Notes: a model not told the origin generated them from the sequence alone. Positions 25,961 through 39,337 are shown, counted from the stretch's first letter. The stretch: 64,000 nucleotides of DNA from Zygaena filipendulae (GCA_907165275.2 OU015660.1:4466501-4530500), one strand, 5' to 3'. Made by a program: numbers and translations.

Positions 25961-27891
25961 CTAAACAAATCAATGTATAAATTTTTTTTTCGTGTGGATT
26001 AGTTGTTTCATTTATTAAAAAAAGTTACAAATTTTAGTTTATTTAATATTACATAGGAAATTAGGAATACATAGATACTAAAATAAATTCGTAACGTAAC
26101 TACTTATTTGTAGCACTTTTGTAATAGTAGAGTTCATATGAAAATAATGTAGAGCTTAATTCTTATAATATCATGAGTGGGTATACAATTTGACGACGCA
26201 TTTGAAATTGAAGTAGGTACTAGTTATATAACTACTTATTATAAAATCTAGTAATATATTCTCATATAATTTTGATTTTAAAATACGATATACAAACATA
26301 TATAGCTAAATACCTAATAAAACGAATTGACATTTTAGGTTGTATCTAAAGGTAGATAAATTGGTGATTCTGATCATTTAAATTTTATAATATTCCTTAC
26401 ACTCGAATATTATGTATTACTAATTTGCTAAAGTTAGTAACTGAGTATTTATTTTTTAAACTTACACTAAAAGATACATACAATTTAACTTACTACACTG
26501 TGCTTATAGCACAGGAGTACTCTACTACTCAAGGATTTTTTGCAGGAAATACAATTATTATTAACATTGCAATACATTATGTTAGTGTCACAGTCTATCA
26601 TATTACAGTGTACTTAGTATCGTTCCCCGGTACCGGACACAACGTATGCATCACGATTCGCAAATGACATGCAACCGCGGCTTGAGGCATGATTAAAAAA
26701 TTGTATGTACCTACCTACCACCAATTCACATGATATATAAGTTTTTAAATTTAAAATTTCTGTCTGTTGATTTTTTTTTTCCATTAATTTATAAAAAGAA
26801 CATGCATTGAGGTATACGTACCTATAAGTAATGAGCGGGGATATCAAGAGTTAAAATGGCTGACTAATTAAATTACGATAAGATGTACCTATATGGCTAT
26901 GTAATTCGTATACGAGTGCATGTTATTAATAGTTAAGTAACTAATATACTATCAATATATCAAGTACTACCTATGTCGTCGTAGGTAGATAAGCTTCAAA
27001 ATATGAAATATTCACCAGAGCCCAAAAGTTTTTCTGAAATCAGAAAAAAAATAATTACTGACAAACTTATACATCGTAGGAACATGATTTTAAAAACGTA
27101 TTTTTATATTTCCTTCTTAAACATTAAATAACTATAAAGATATCCCGTAAGCATAAGTAATAAATGTGTCAAAGATACAGGCACTCGATTTTGGTAGACT
27201 TAGGTACAGCAAGAAAACACTTGTTGCCAAAACTTACGACGTAGGTAAGTGATTTTATTTTTCGTCTTGAAAATATGGGACCCAGACCAATCAACTTAGA
27301 ATTTTTTTCTGATTTAAACGCTTTTTTTTTATTTTTTGAGGTTTACAGCAAATTCATTTTCCTACGTCGATGTATACCTTTTATGTAAAAAGAAACCGCT
27401 AGTATTTATATTTAAAATAAAAGCAAGTACATACCTATTTAAATATTAACATACCTATACAAAAATACTGACTGGTTTTTTCGCATCTATTCAAAGTTGA
27501 CATGATATGGTTTGAGGACGGAAATAACTTTTAAAAAGCTTTGTCGGGAATGCTATAAGAGCTAAATTAACTCAAAAAGTTGTCATAAAATATTTGTGCG
27601 TACAAAAATGTGATATTTCTTGTTCGTTTATGTGATGGTTTCAGAAGTCATATTATGTAGATAGATAGAGTATAATAATGAATGAATGAACGAAAAATAC
27701 TTTATTGAGCTCTACAATCAGTACAATGACTAAACACTAAATATAATCAAGACATAAAATATATTAAGGATTATAATATAAGACATAATTATAGGTACGT
27801 CATCACAACAATGTGCACACTCGTCACAAACATCGTAACATAAATGTAAATGTCAATTGTCATAAATGGCTAGTTTCCTAAATTTTTTTTT

Positions 27892-28149
27892 TAGTCCGTT
27901 TTGTAGATTATTAAAAAATATTGGACACGTATTTTTTTTTATGTAACCAAAAATAACGGAGATATATCAAGTCGAAATTTCACATGACGTCACGCCTCGC
28001 TACAGTTTGTTCGCACGTTATAGCGAGCTGTGACATCACGAGTCCCCCACCCTAAACTTTAATGCGCTTTATCTATGCATATTTCCATTATTTTAAAGAA
28101 GCAAAAAATACGTGTCTTTTATTTTTTTATTATCTAACTGACGGACTAA
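27892..28149 (+). mobile_element. AGTCCGT-ended MITE, copy B
   Basis: 258 bp, from TAGTCCGTTTTGTAGATT to CTAACTGACGGACTA. It is the same family as copy A but inverted relative to it. The GACGTCAC block and the TTTAATGCGCTTTATCT block are conserved; other parts differ, so the two insertions are not recent twins. Confidence 0.75.
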
Positions 28150-28356
28150 ATAGAATTTCGATTTTTTTACCCAGGAAACTAGCCTAATGGACCAACCTAG
28201 TACCATAACTACAGCGGTGAAGAAAACGAAATTTGAAATAATTATTAAATGTTTCTGTTAACGGGTGTGTAAAAAATATGGAATTTATTTTTGAAATATA
28301 AATCTTAAAAAAGAGATTCAAAATTTGGCTATTATAAGTAATAAGTTATAAGTAAT

Positions 28357-28391
28357 AAATATGTTTCGTACAAGTAGTACGAAACATATTT
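28357..28391. repeat. Perfect hairpin, 15-bp arms
   Basis: AAATATGTTTCGTAC and GTACGAAACATATTT around the loop AAGTA. It lies beside short direct repeats (ATAAGTAATAAGTTATAAGT), with no gene nearby. Confidence 0.85.
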
Positions 28392-31300
28392 CTTCCCAAA
28401 GTAACATTATTTTTCAATTGTTCGTACATGAGGTTATGTTATGATACAATTACATTTCTCAAAAGCTAATTTTTTTTTTGGAACCTTCAATAAACCACCT
28501 TTTAACTTATTTTTATGACATACCTACGAATTATTAGTCATTTGTAATTTTTTTGCTGTCACAACTATTCCTTTTTATTAAAATAGTGACCTCTACTCGT
28601 AATATGCCAGTAAATGTGACTGACTGATTACTAATTACTGTTAATTGTGGAGTAATTAGTTACCCTGTTCAGTTGATATATTACAGGTACATTTATCTTC
28701 GTATTTTGTAACAACCGCTAAGTTTCACTTGACCGGACTCATAATTACCTTCTCTGATTACAATTTAAATATAGAGCTCACGTTATTAGTTTGTATTTTA
28801 AGTATTCAACAATTGTCAGATAATTTAGAAAAATTTTTTGCAACTAGTGGCACTGTAAGGTAAATAAGGTAAATCAACAACTTATGAATATAGGTAAGTT
28901 ATTGAGTTTTTACTAAATATTCATAGACTGTGGATACAATATTTAGATCGGAGTTTATACATTGATTCACAACGGTTCAACATCTCAAAATCATCATTAT
29001 CAATTTTCTTTATCTTATTAGGTGCTACGTCTGCAAATGTCTAAAATTATTTAATGAAAACTTAGCCAACTTATCCTATACGTGTCTCAATTTCCTCCAG
29101 ATTGCGAAGCAGTTAATTTCTGGCACTTAATGATTTAATGAATTTATATGATACCAATATATTTTGATTTATTTTTTTTATTTTTTGACGTTAACGATCA
29201 AAGTGTCATATCGAGATACACTTGATGCTAAAAGATTATGATATACTCTCAATAACCGTTTGTGTCTGAAATGGTATAGAGTCAGGAATACTTACGCATA
29301 AAAAGTTGAGAATCAAATAAAACCTTGTACCTATTAAACTATAAGATTCTTAATGAAAAATAAATACCTATATTAACTCACGCTTGTTTCTCATAGGTGT
29401 AGGCAGACTATTTTTACAGTCCGTAAACACCGAAATGAGACCTTTATCTGCAATTCTAAATACATAAGTATCCATGGAACATTGATAAGATAATTTCTTG
29501 AAATAAATTTACTATAACAATTTATTGATAATTTTGTAAATTATAAAATGTATAGACAAAGGCGCTGATGTGACCGGTTTTTGTTGATCGAAAATACCTT
29601 AGCTGTATATACATATGTACATACTTTAGTAGGTATAACTATTTGCTAATCATACGTATATTACATAAAATATTCTAAGTTTTTTTAATAAAAACATATC
29701 CCAAAAGACACCTTGCCGGGTCCCAAAGGCCATGAAATTTATTACAACTTAATTATTCACAGGTCACGCGACGACAGACGCACACATACAAATCTACGTA
29801 TATGTGACCATGGGCCACCACAACTCGAGTTCGTAATAATTTACGACTCAAGGGTGACTCTACCCATCTCTACAGTAAGAATCGATTAGATATTATGACT
29901 TAAAGTTTAGAAAAGGTAATTTATTTGTTTTTAATATTATGATGTTTAGATACCTAACATATTTTTGGAAATAAATATTTTTTGAAATTTGCAGAATCTT
30001 ACCTTCAAGTGGATTTTTTTTGGCATCATTAGTAAAATATAAAATAATTATACTGGTTGTTTCCCGTAGTTCGGAGCTCCTGCGAGAATTCCGGTATAAA
30101 ATGAACCTAATAATAATAATACGATACGAAGTTTTTTGGGCGGGTTCTTTCCGGTAATAGCACTCGGAAACTGTGGAGGACTGAAGTGTTTTGTTGGTTC
30201 TCTCATAGTAGGTATATGTATGTAGTACCTATATAATTATTGAGATTTTGTTGAAAACAAAAAGAGCTAAACTTCTAAGCAAGCTTTGAATAAAATTATT
30301 GTATTTGACTTCGACTTTATCGTATAAGATAATAGAAGTTACAGCTTATAATAGAGCTCTTATTAGGAAAAAAATCATACACTTACAAAGTCGGCAACTA
30401 TGAAATTCTAGTTCTTTATTAAATGGTAGGTACATATGTAAATATATGGAGAAGCTTGCATATCTATAGCTCTATTCTTACTTTTAGAGTAAGAATTTTT
30501 ATTATTATAATCTAGTTTGAATTTGGTGATTCCTCCGATTTTTTTAAATGTAGGTACCGAAATTAGCATTGCAAGTCTCAGTCAAATTCATTTAATAGAT
30601 TTTTATGATGCCTATTTAAACTAAGTACCTAGGTACTTACATTATAAAGATATATAACATTCTTATACTTATAATATTTAAAAAGGCTTCTGACTAAATT
30701 AAAAGTGCCCAATTCCACTCAGTTGTCAATGAAATATGTAAAAGGCACCTCTAGTAAAATTGCCTATAAAATCGATCGTTATGATATATCTATACCTATT
30801 GGAAGTGTCCCAACGACATACCAACACCCAGTCGAAACTACTAAACTTACAAACATAAAAATTGGCACAGGGCATCGATCTCATACAAAAAGTAGATATA
30901 TCTACAATCAGCATCAGAAAATGTCCTCATGAAATGAGCGCCCACTTGAACATTTGGGTGCACTTAATGTCGCATTCGTGCTCGTTTAAAAATTGTAAAA
31001 TTTATACATCAAGGACCCTAAAAAGGACGAAATTTCATATTTTCGGTAAGTACTATTGTAATACCAACCAACTATAACTAACTCCGTAAACACGATTGTG
31101 GACAGTTTTTAAGTGAACTTTTGTATGGGACTGTGTTTCTACTTTTTATATGAGATCGATGGCACAAGGTGTTCTTTTATAGCGTATACGTAACTAGGTA
31201 TTTAGATATTTTTTTAATTCACCCCTAAGAGCGCGAAGAGGGCGGTGTAACTTTGTCTTTAGAAGTTCCGTCATTTTTATGGTTAGAGCCATGGAAATTG

Positions 31301-32039
31301 GGCTTTTGGGCTTTTCTTTTCTTATAAATAACTACCTAGGTATATTTGTATTTTTATTTTAAATTCAACCCTTAAACGTATAAAGGGATAGGTATACCTA
31401 TTAGATATAGGTATGTCGTATCAGGCTACAAGTTAACAATGTTTAGTTGTTTATTGCCATGTTTCATTGTAATCCATTCAGTAGTTTTATTGGACATCAC
31501 GAAGACATAAATGGTCTAATTAGACAGTGAAAAATAGTCATTAATCTTATTCGATTTTGTGCGGAATTCTTACAATAAAAATTTGTACGAGAATCATTTG
31601 CAGTGGTGGTTTTTTTCTTTTTTTTAAGTTTATCTGGTTATTTTTTCAAATAGAATAATAGAATGAATTAATAAAATTTGTTTCGGAAACAATTACGTAC
31701 TTATCATAAAATTTCACTGCTTACTTCATCTAAATCAGGTGGTACCAACATAAATAAAAGTTTATTTGTTTATTATCTAGATAAAATTAGTATCATATAT
31801 GAATGTTTAGTTTTTAGTTTATCCAGGACGATTTTGTCAACTGCTAGATGTTTGATTTTTATAATTGTATGACCAACCAGTGTAATATATAGACTGTCGA
31901 CATAGAGGGAGTCTATAAGGGTCTACAGAAAGTGTTTGCATAATAATAAATGTATGAGGAAATTTCTTAATACAAATGATGTAATATTAATTGTATAAAG
32001 ATAAATTGGACAAAAGATTAATAAAAACGCATTAATATC

Positions 32040-32430
32040 CTATAATAAGCAAACATCGCTCAGCCTTCGAACGCATCTCTAATAACGCAGTCATGAATTG
32101 CTTTCTTACGAACATACTACATGGTCGTGTCGAAGCGAATCGTGATTTCACATAATAATACATAATTACTTTATTATAATGTAATGCAACGCTTAATTTG
32201 CGAATGAATAAAAATTTGCATTGTAATCTTAATATTTGCTTGCTGTCTTTGTTGCACGTTGACGTTTAATACGAGTGTAAGTGAGCAAGAGAGGGTGAGG
32301 CCATTGCGCTGCAGCACAATCATGCGTAGTGCAGCGGCGGTAGGCGGCGCCTTTTGCGTGTTATCCGAGCCTGTGATTGGTGCCCGCAACTTGTAAAGGA
32401 GGGTGGGTGACATTGTTCGAGCAAGTTTAC
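32040..32430. promoter_or_regulatory. Candidate regulatory or promoter-like island in the Scr-ftz interval
   Basis: A unique block with homeodomain-type cores (ATAATTACTTTATTATAATG) leading into a GC-rich part (GCAGCGGCGGTAGGCGGCGC). A CCAAT-type box on the minus strand lies near 32376. It is about 6 kb upstream of the proposed Scr first exon. It has no coding potential. Confidence 0.3.
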
Positions 32431-32892
32431 AAGTTTATAGCTTTATGGAAAGTTGGTGGAAAATTATTATAATTTTATTTTTCTCTTCTTCTTAAAACGT
32501 GAACAGAATAATTTTCAAGTTGTTTTTGGTGTAAAATTTTTATATTGTATCTACCTACTTACCTCTACACCTTATAATAAAGTCAGTTGAAAGAGAGATT
32601 TTCAAAGTTAGCAGTCGGTTAACGGAAGTGACTAGCACGCAATTGCCGGAAGTGACGCACGGAGTTAACAACGAGTGCAACATTTACATAGGATCAAGGT
32701 CAATCCAACTTCTTGCACGTACCTACACCCTCGTTTTTAGTTATATAATATTTTATTTTCTCATTATTTTTTTATTTTCACTTAAAGTCAAGTTGTATTA
32801 TTTTTTACAAATTTCTCCACGGCGACTGCTTGGATGAGGTCAGAAAGGGTTAAATAACAGACAACTCTACATAGCGACGCCTGTAATAGGGT

Positions 32893-33480
32893 ACTTGCAT
32901 GAAATTTATAGTAAGAAATTGTGTCAATATTTCAAAAATAGAGCCTTAGAAACGCGTTATCGTGAAGATTTACTAAAAAAAATTCAATAGTTTCCAAAAT
33001 ATTCAACTTTTAATTTTGTGAAATGGAACGTTGCAACGAAACACCAATCACAGCCAAGCTTGACACATGACGTCACTTTTTTTTTTAGGAACCATTTACC
33101 TCTTTCAGAGAAGGCAAAAGAAACTAAGTGCATACAGTCAACGCATATTTTCCATTTTCTGAAGTTTTTTACTTTAAAATGCATCGATTAGATGCATTTC
33201 GATTCTATATTGGAACTTTTGAAAGTAAATCGACACAGTTAAACTTTAATTTCGTTTTTGGATATTGAAGTTATCTGTCTGTCAGTGTCACATGACCCTG
33301 TCAATATAAGGCGTAATTTTGAACTAGTGACGTCATTCCGCGTTTCGGCGGTAAGGTCTAAATTAGGAACTTTGAAACGCTCTATTTAATTAATTTATGC
33401 ATATATTTTTTTCTTTTTCTTGCTTTGTTTAAGTAGGCCATATATCTTTAAAATAGACTGAAAAAAAAATTCATGCAAGT
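32893..33480. mobile_element. Probable non-autonomous DNA element, 588 bp
   Basis: Perfect 11-bp inverted ends, ACTTGCATGAA at 32893-32903 and TTCATGCAAGT at 33470-33480. Inside these is a second weak inverted pair (AAATAGAGC...GCTCTATTT). It has two GACGTCA-type blocks and no coding capacity. The target duplication is unclear. Confidence 0.5.
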
Positions 33481-33788
33481 TCGAGATGCATTCGAATGGG
33501 ATTCAAAAACCAGTCTTATAGTATATCTAGGCCAGAAAGGCATTCGCCTTTCTGTTGAAAAGATTTCAATGTCCGTGTTCGATGTATCCAGATATCAGTC
33601 CTAGTACATATAGCAAAAACCAAAGGCTTGGTTGACGTTTTCTTGGTTTTTATAATAAACTAAGCATCGTGAGCAGTCGCCATTTTAAGTTTTCTCATTA
33701 CGTTGCTATTCGCACCGGGTGCCGGACGTTCGGCGCTGTAGCACTTACTGGGACCCAGGTATGCACGTGTTGGAGTCCCCGCGGCCCC

Positions 33789-34382
33789 CACGATACCAGT
33801 TACGTAAGTTTTTTTGTATGCCGCTGTCACTTATGTGGTAGAAAAAAAAGATGGGAAATTTGCTACAAAGTGCAATAATTGTTCAGAATTCATTTGCAAA
33901 GTTCATAGTAGCACAAAAACACTATGTGATAATGGTCTAGACTGAACACAGTTTCATATAAGTGTTTTTGAGCTCTTAGATTAGAAGTGATTTATTTCAT
34001 TTTGGTTTTTGTGAAATTTTGATTAGATATTATGAAACGTTATTTTTTTTTAAGTTTACGTATTATCGATTAAGTACAATAATGTTATTTTTGATTTTAG
34101 CTTTTGAGACTATAATTTTCATTGATATTTGTAACGTAGACAAAAATATTACCAAAGTGTTGAACCTATTTTGTAATCTCTTCTAGTATTGAAGTAAGAA
34201 GATTTTTATTAATAAAAACTATTTCATTACATAAAATGAGCCTACTGTTTATTATTACTGACCATTTATTCAAGTACATAGTTAAAACTCACTTGCTACA
34301 AGCAAATATACTATGGGGGCCGCACGTCCCCCACGATACCAGTTACGTATCTATGTCAAATTTATGATACCAGTTAAGGGTT
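33789..34382 (+). mobile_element. Possible piggyBac-like element remnant around the transposase tail
   Basis: The 22-base block CCCCCACGATACCAGTTACG-TA occurs near 33786 and again near 34330 in the same orientation. The second copy is followed by GATACCAGTTAAGGGTTAA, which looks like a subterminal repeat and a GGG-TTAA terminus. A left end was not found, so the borders are uncertain and the element is at least 5'-truncated. Confidence 0.4.
33819..33945 (+). pseudogene. piggyBac-like transposase C-terminal Cys-rich tail, frameshifted
   Basis: The reading frame gives CRCHLCGRKK. After a +1 shift in a run of eight A (about 33842-33849) it continues with a C-x2-C, IC-x2-H and a final Cys before TGA at 33943. 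That spacing is typical of the zinc-binding tail of piggyBac-family transposases. Nothing of the catalytic DDD domain was seen upstream, so this is a short broken remnant. About 440 bases further on, AAGGG directly before TTAA (near 34375-34382) could be the element's right end, since piggyBac elements end ...GGG at TTAA. Confidence 0.6.
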
Positions 34383-34683
34383 AAAGAACACCAGATTCTA
34401 AATAACTACTAAGTACCTACTCAAATAATAGATAGGTTACCTACTTAGGTACCTACTTACATTTTATTATTTTTACTTTATTTTCCCTGCAGATGTACCT
34501 ACCTGAGTCCTTGGGTCCTGATTTTTCTAGTAAAAAAAGATACCTATATAGATAAAGTTTCTGGTGTACCTACTCAGTAGGTAGATATTAGGTACTTAAA
34601 TTATCTAGAAGTTTAAAAAAAAATCCTAAGTTAAAGGAACATAAAGATCACTCTCAGAGTCTATGCAAACAGTCATATTCTTT

Positions 34684-35640
34684 TTAACCGACTTACAAAA
34701 AGGAGGAGGTTCTGTTTTCAGCTGTATGTTTTTTTTTATGTATGTTCACAAAATTCCAAGACGGTAAGAACGATTTGGATTTTTTTTTTGTCTTTAAGTG
34801 TAGGTATACCTACTCCCAAGTTAATCCCACTGTTACCAAGTCGAGATCTGATGATGGGATCTTGGAGAAATCGAGGGAACTCTTAAAAAATTATATACAT
34901 ACCTATAGCGGTTTAAGTATTTTTACGTCAATCGCACGTCATCGCTTTGGGAAAGCGAAATTTGGAGAAGTGGAACTGATGATAAAGACCACAGATTGTC
35001 ATCGGAACTACTCAATATACTTAGGTATTTCACGGGTTAACTTTAATATGGTTTTTAAACAATTTATGCTCGTGAAAATGTATATGTCGAAGTGGAGCTG
35101 ATGGTGATTTACCAGGAGAACTCCTCAATAGTAAACATCCCAGTTAAAGAAATATTTTGTAAAAAGTTATGATCAGTCCAAATTAGGCTAATGTTACTCA
35201 GAAAAATTTCGAACCGACTGGCCTAAAAGTGAAAAATAAACAAAATTTTAACAAAAAAATTAAAAACGACTTCCTAAAACACAAAAATGCACTATACTTA
35301 CCTACTAAAAACTAAAAATAACAAAATACCGATTTAATATAAAAGAAAAAAATACATGTTATATTATCATTGGTTTGTGCTACCACTGATCGATTTAAAG
35401 TCGGTGATAAGCCAAATATGGAGTACCTAGATCACCTAGATGGGCTAAGTCCACTCCCGTCCACTGCCCACGAGCTCGTCGTGAGCAGAACAACCCAAGT
35501 AGTCTACCCAACCGATCAGTGGTAGCCAAACCAATAATAATATTAGGTACGTATATTTTTGTCTTTTGGATTAAATTAGTATTTTGTAATTTTTAGCTTT
35601 TTATGTTTTTGGAAGTAATTTTTAATTTTTTTGTTAATTA
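34684..35640 (+). mobile_element. Hairpin-ended 'accgacttcc' element, copy 3 (older)
   Basis: The head TTAACCGACTTACAAAAAGG is followed by a T-run. Then comes one internal unit (GATCTGATGATGGGATCTTGG, GAAGTGGAACTGATGAT), and then a long inverted repeat with arms near 35235-35410 and 35495-35640. It is the same family as the copies at 48287 and 49787 but with more substitutions and only one clear internal unit. The open frame at 34742-35101 is a product of the repeat. Confidence 0.7.
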
Positions 35641-36334
35641 TTGGTAAGTTAAGGTGAAAATATTCAGACTTAATTAAATAAAGATGGCGCTTTTCTAGCC
35701 TTTCTTTTACTATAAATATTACTTTGTTTTATTTTTCTGAAAAATATATATGGGTGATTTATTACTATACCTACGCATTTACCTACTCACATGGGAAAAT
35801 ACCAAGCAAACGAACAAATCCTGCACGTTGTTTGGTATATAAATACCGAGGACTTCTAGTGAACGATATTCGATTACGATATTTTGCTTACTTACCAGAA
35901 CGTGAAAAGCATAGTGGCGCCACTGTGTTCAGGTAAACTCCAAGTTGTTAACCCTACAATAGATGGCGCTGTACTCAACCGAAGAAAACAAGGCAGTGCA
36001 TATTGTTGTACTTGTACTGTTAATTATCATAATAAAATATATAGGTAATAATAAATATATTAAAATAATATATAATAAGAAATATTTTATAATAAAAAAT
36101 AAATAAAATAAATATATCATAAATTTTGGCACTTTTTGCGCGTAACGGACGTTCCTACATATTCACAATCATCAAAAAGGCTGTAGTCTAAGAGAAATTA
36201 AAATTTTACATAAAGCATTTTTTTTGTTAAATTTATTCTGCTGCAACAACCATTAAAAAGGCTTGAGTATCTTAGAGAAATTAAAAAGTTCGTTAAACTA
36301 TGGAAAGTGTGTTTTGAAGAAAATTGAAAGTTGC

Positions 36335-36390
36335 TGCGGGAATTCCGAAACTCACGCTGCGGGTGAAACCGCGGGGCACAGCTAGTAAAC
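36335..36390 (+). repeat. SINE-like repeat, 3' end only
   Basis: GCGGGAATTCCGAAACTCAC followed by GGTGAAACCGCGGGGCACAG and CTAGTA. Confidence 0.6.
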
Positions 36391-37553
36391 GTATAAAGTC
36401 CTATAATGAGTTATTTCCCGAGTAAGTACTCTTTTAAGATTCCCTCAGGAACTTATTCTATTTAGCTAAATATAAATATTAAAACTGTATAGGTCAACGG
36501 TAAACTATGTATGTTCTTTCAAGTTGCATTCAAATTCGGCCAGTAGATTTTGCGAGTTGCCTTACAAACAAACAGTCAATCAACAGTTTTGCTATAGTAC
36601 ATTTAGATTCGAAGGTTCAAACATAGATAAGGTACCTACCTCAGAAGTATCATATTGTATAAAGTCTTATCGGCATCAAAATCGAATAAAGTCAAAGAAA
36701 ACATTTGCCGAAATTCTTTTATACTCTAATTATCTAAGCTATTTATTAACACGAATTCCAATCGTTGAGTATCACTAATTCGTCTTCACTTAAAGTCTCG
36801 ACTTTAGAAAGCGAATGACGTTTAACGTCATTAGTCAAACTGTCACCCCCTTGTCAAACGCTGTGAACTCGCCCTTACCGACCGCCAAACTGCTTACCTA
36901 CCGAATACCAAAAACATACAGACAGCTTGCGAAAATATTTTTCTTTACTGCATGAAATTCTCACTGTAGCGATAATTTTGCAATCTCAAAATACCTACTC
37001 TTTTACAGCTTCCCAGTCACGATCACATTCGGCTGCTGGTTCGACTTCCCTCGTTTGGGTCCTGTTTTTAACCTTATGCTAGGAGGCATTTAAATAAAGA
37101 AATATAGAGTAACTACTTATATAAGAATGTAGGAACAGGATGTACCTACTTATTCAGTAGGTAGGTATAGTAATGCATATAAATAAAACTCATTAATTGC
37201 ACTATTTTTAAGATATTAATATTGTTTTTTAAAATATTAAAGATACTTTGTAGACTCGCTACTACATTTAACTTAGTTTATACTAGCACCAAATCAGCAT
37301 CTGTCGTTTTCTGAAACAAAAACAATTTTTTTAGGGAGTTTTTATGCATAAATTATTTCGAGATTATTATGTAAGGATAAAGTAAATAGAAAATTTGATT
37401 GACACACAATATGTTTAATAATAGGTATCACCATTCTTCATACAAAATACTATTTGATCCTATTTGACTTGACGTCTGAACGTTCAAGCGTTTATGAGAT
37501 TTTGGGTAAAATCTGACAAATTTTGAATAAATAAAATTTAATGACCATAAAAA

Positions 37554-37645
37554 TGGTGTTGCAGATGTCAATGGGCGGCGATAATCACTTACCATCAGGT
37601 GTACCACTTGCCCGTTTGCCCCCTATGACATAAAAAAAAATAATA
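37554..37645 (+). repeat. LINE-type 3' end fragment
   Basis: GTTGCAGATGTCAATGGGCG, then CACTTACCATCAGGTGTACC and TTGCCCCCTATGACATAAAA with an A/TAA-rich tail. This is the typical 3' terminus of a non-LTR retrotransposon family widespread in Lepidoptera, as I recall it. It is 5'-truncated to under 100 bp. Confidence 0.6.
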
Positions 37646-38811
37646 ATAAGAAAAATTGAGAAGATATACTGAAAACAGGACTTTTTTAAATTATGTATCT
37701 AGCATAGATAAAAAATAAGGATTGTATATATAAAAAATCCTCAAAAAAAAAATCGTTAGAAATATAAAGTTTTGTAGGTACACTCGCTAGTTTTTGTTGG
37801 TCAGCTATTATAGTTTTAATATTATCCTCAAACACCAACTTCAAAAAATTAAAAGCACTAGGTATTTATAACTTGTAACGTAACCACAACCAAATAAAAA
37901 CCTACATTTATGTACCTACTCTCAAAATCAATTTTAGTCTAAAAGCTGTAACAAAACCTGAAATATCTTTGCGAAGCCCCGAAAAGTGAGCGAGAGGGTT
38001 ATTCCAATGTTGTTTGTAGAGATGTAATTATAGAAAGGGGCCGGGCTGTGGTGCGTCACTCGAACAATACTTACATTTAGCTGTCAGTCAAAAACAATTT
38101 GGAATTTGGTTCGCACTGAGGGTCTCGAGTCTCGGCTGAGTATAGGTACGGTAGGAAAATTGAATCCGTATAGAGCTGCTAAAACTAGCACCCACTTTTT
38201 TATATTTACTGTTATTTCTATAGATAAATTAAAATATATTGTCTAATCTTAATCTTATCTAGTCTTATCTAATATATAGATACACGAACTATATCTTCAT
38301 TCACGAACTCAGAGTTCTCGAAGTAATCTTAAAATTCACGTGGGTAAACTATGGGCAACCAGCTACTACTGTGGCTAATGTAATAATATAATATTAAATT
38401 TAACTATTATTTAAATAAGACAAGAAAATTATTTTTAATTTATCACAAAAACACTCATAAAGTATCTCGCAGCTCTATATTAAATACCGCGTTTCTCCCG
38501 CACAGAAACGGCCCAGTCGGTGAGCCATCCATCATTTCCTCCATCCACTCGCCGGGTTAAACACATAAGTGACATTGACGCCGATTCCAACGCCATTTCC
38601 ACTCGAACCGATCGCAAACTACACCTATCATACACAATTGAAAGTAAAATTGACGTTCGTCTAAACAATAGGTAACTAGAGGCCTAATTAGATTGGATAA
38701 AAGTTGTCTATTTTTGCGACGTACCTGTCCAATAAGAAAATTATATTTACTCTACATTGATATACTAAATAACCAAGATATATAGTCAGAGACATAAAAA
38801 TATCCCCACAC

Positions 38812-38875
38812 TGTGGCGTTAAGTTCGCCTTTTGTATCATGATGTGCTAAAGTTTAATTAAATAAATAAATATGT
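38812..38875 (+). repeat. LINE-type 3' UTR fragment, second copy
   Basis: GGCGTTAAGTTCGCCTTTTG followed by GTGCTAAAGTTTAATTAAAT and AAATAAATA. Short and diverged, same tail type as the fragment at 24262-24370. Confidence 0.45.
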
Positions 38876-39087
38876 AGAGTCAGTCTAGTGGATCGGGTAA
38901 TGTAATTTTGAAAGTTTAAAGTACTAGAAGCAAAATTCTAGCTTAGTTTAGTAGGTATATGAGGAATGGGGATGGAGGATGGTTAATATTAATAATCACA
39001 ACACACAGATGTACTTGATCCCACAGTAATCTATTATAAGCTTGTGTCATGGAAACCAAGCAAACGTGGTACCTATATCTGTATCTA

Positions 39088-39238
39088 TACTAATATTATA
39101 ATATAATATAATATAATAATAAATAAAGTATATTTGATTTGATTTGATTTGAAAGATTTGATTTTTGTTTGTTTGTTATGAATAACTTAGCGGGAACTCC
39201 GAAATTATCGCGAGTGAAACCACGCGGTACAGCTAGTA
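39088..39238 (+). repeat. SINE-like repeat with (TTTGA)n microsatellite inside
   Basis: TATACTAATATTATAATATA at the left, a GATTTGATTTGATTTGA run at 39131-39147, and GAAACCACGCGGTACAGCTA at the right. Confidence 0.6.
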
Positions 39239-39337
39239 CCTACTACATAAAATTATATAGGTATACACCTATATTAAACCTACTACAGATATATAAACAT
39301 ACCCAGATTGGAAAGTGGAACCCTGTGTTCATCACGC

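Larger units (their letters stand above)
25970..32039. other. Intergenic DNA upstream of Scr
   Basis: AT-rich with many TAGGTA-type motifs. It holds MITE copy B, the hairpin at 28357, and a degraded SINE-like piece near 30047-30105 (GAGAATTCCGGTATAAAATG). No gene is supported; the 75-codon frames near 26.4-26.8 and 30.7-31.1 kb overlap one another on opposite strands and look like chance. Confidence 0.5.

Noticed and set aside
25609..25968. 119-codon Arg/Ala-rich open frame on the minus strand
   Set aside because: Produced by the CpG-rich island; low-complexity composition, no domain, better explained as promoter or 5' UTR.
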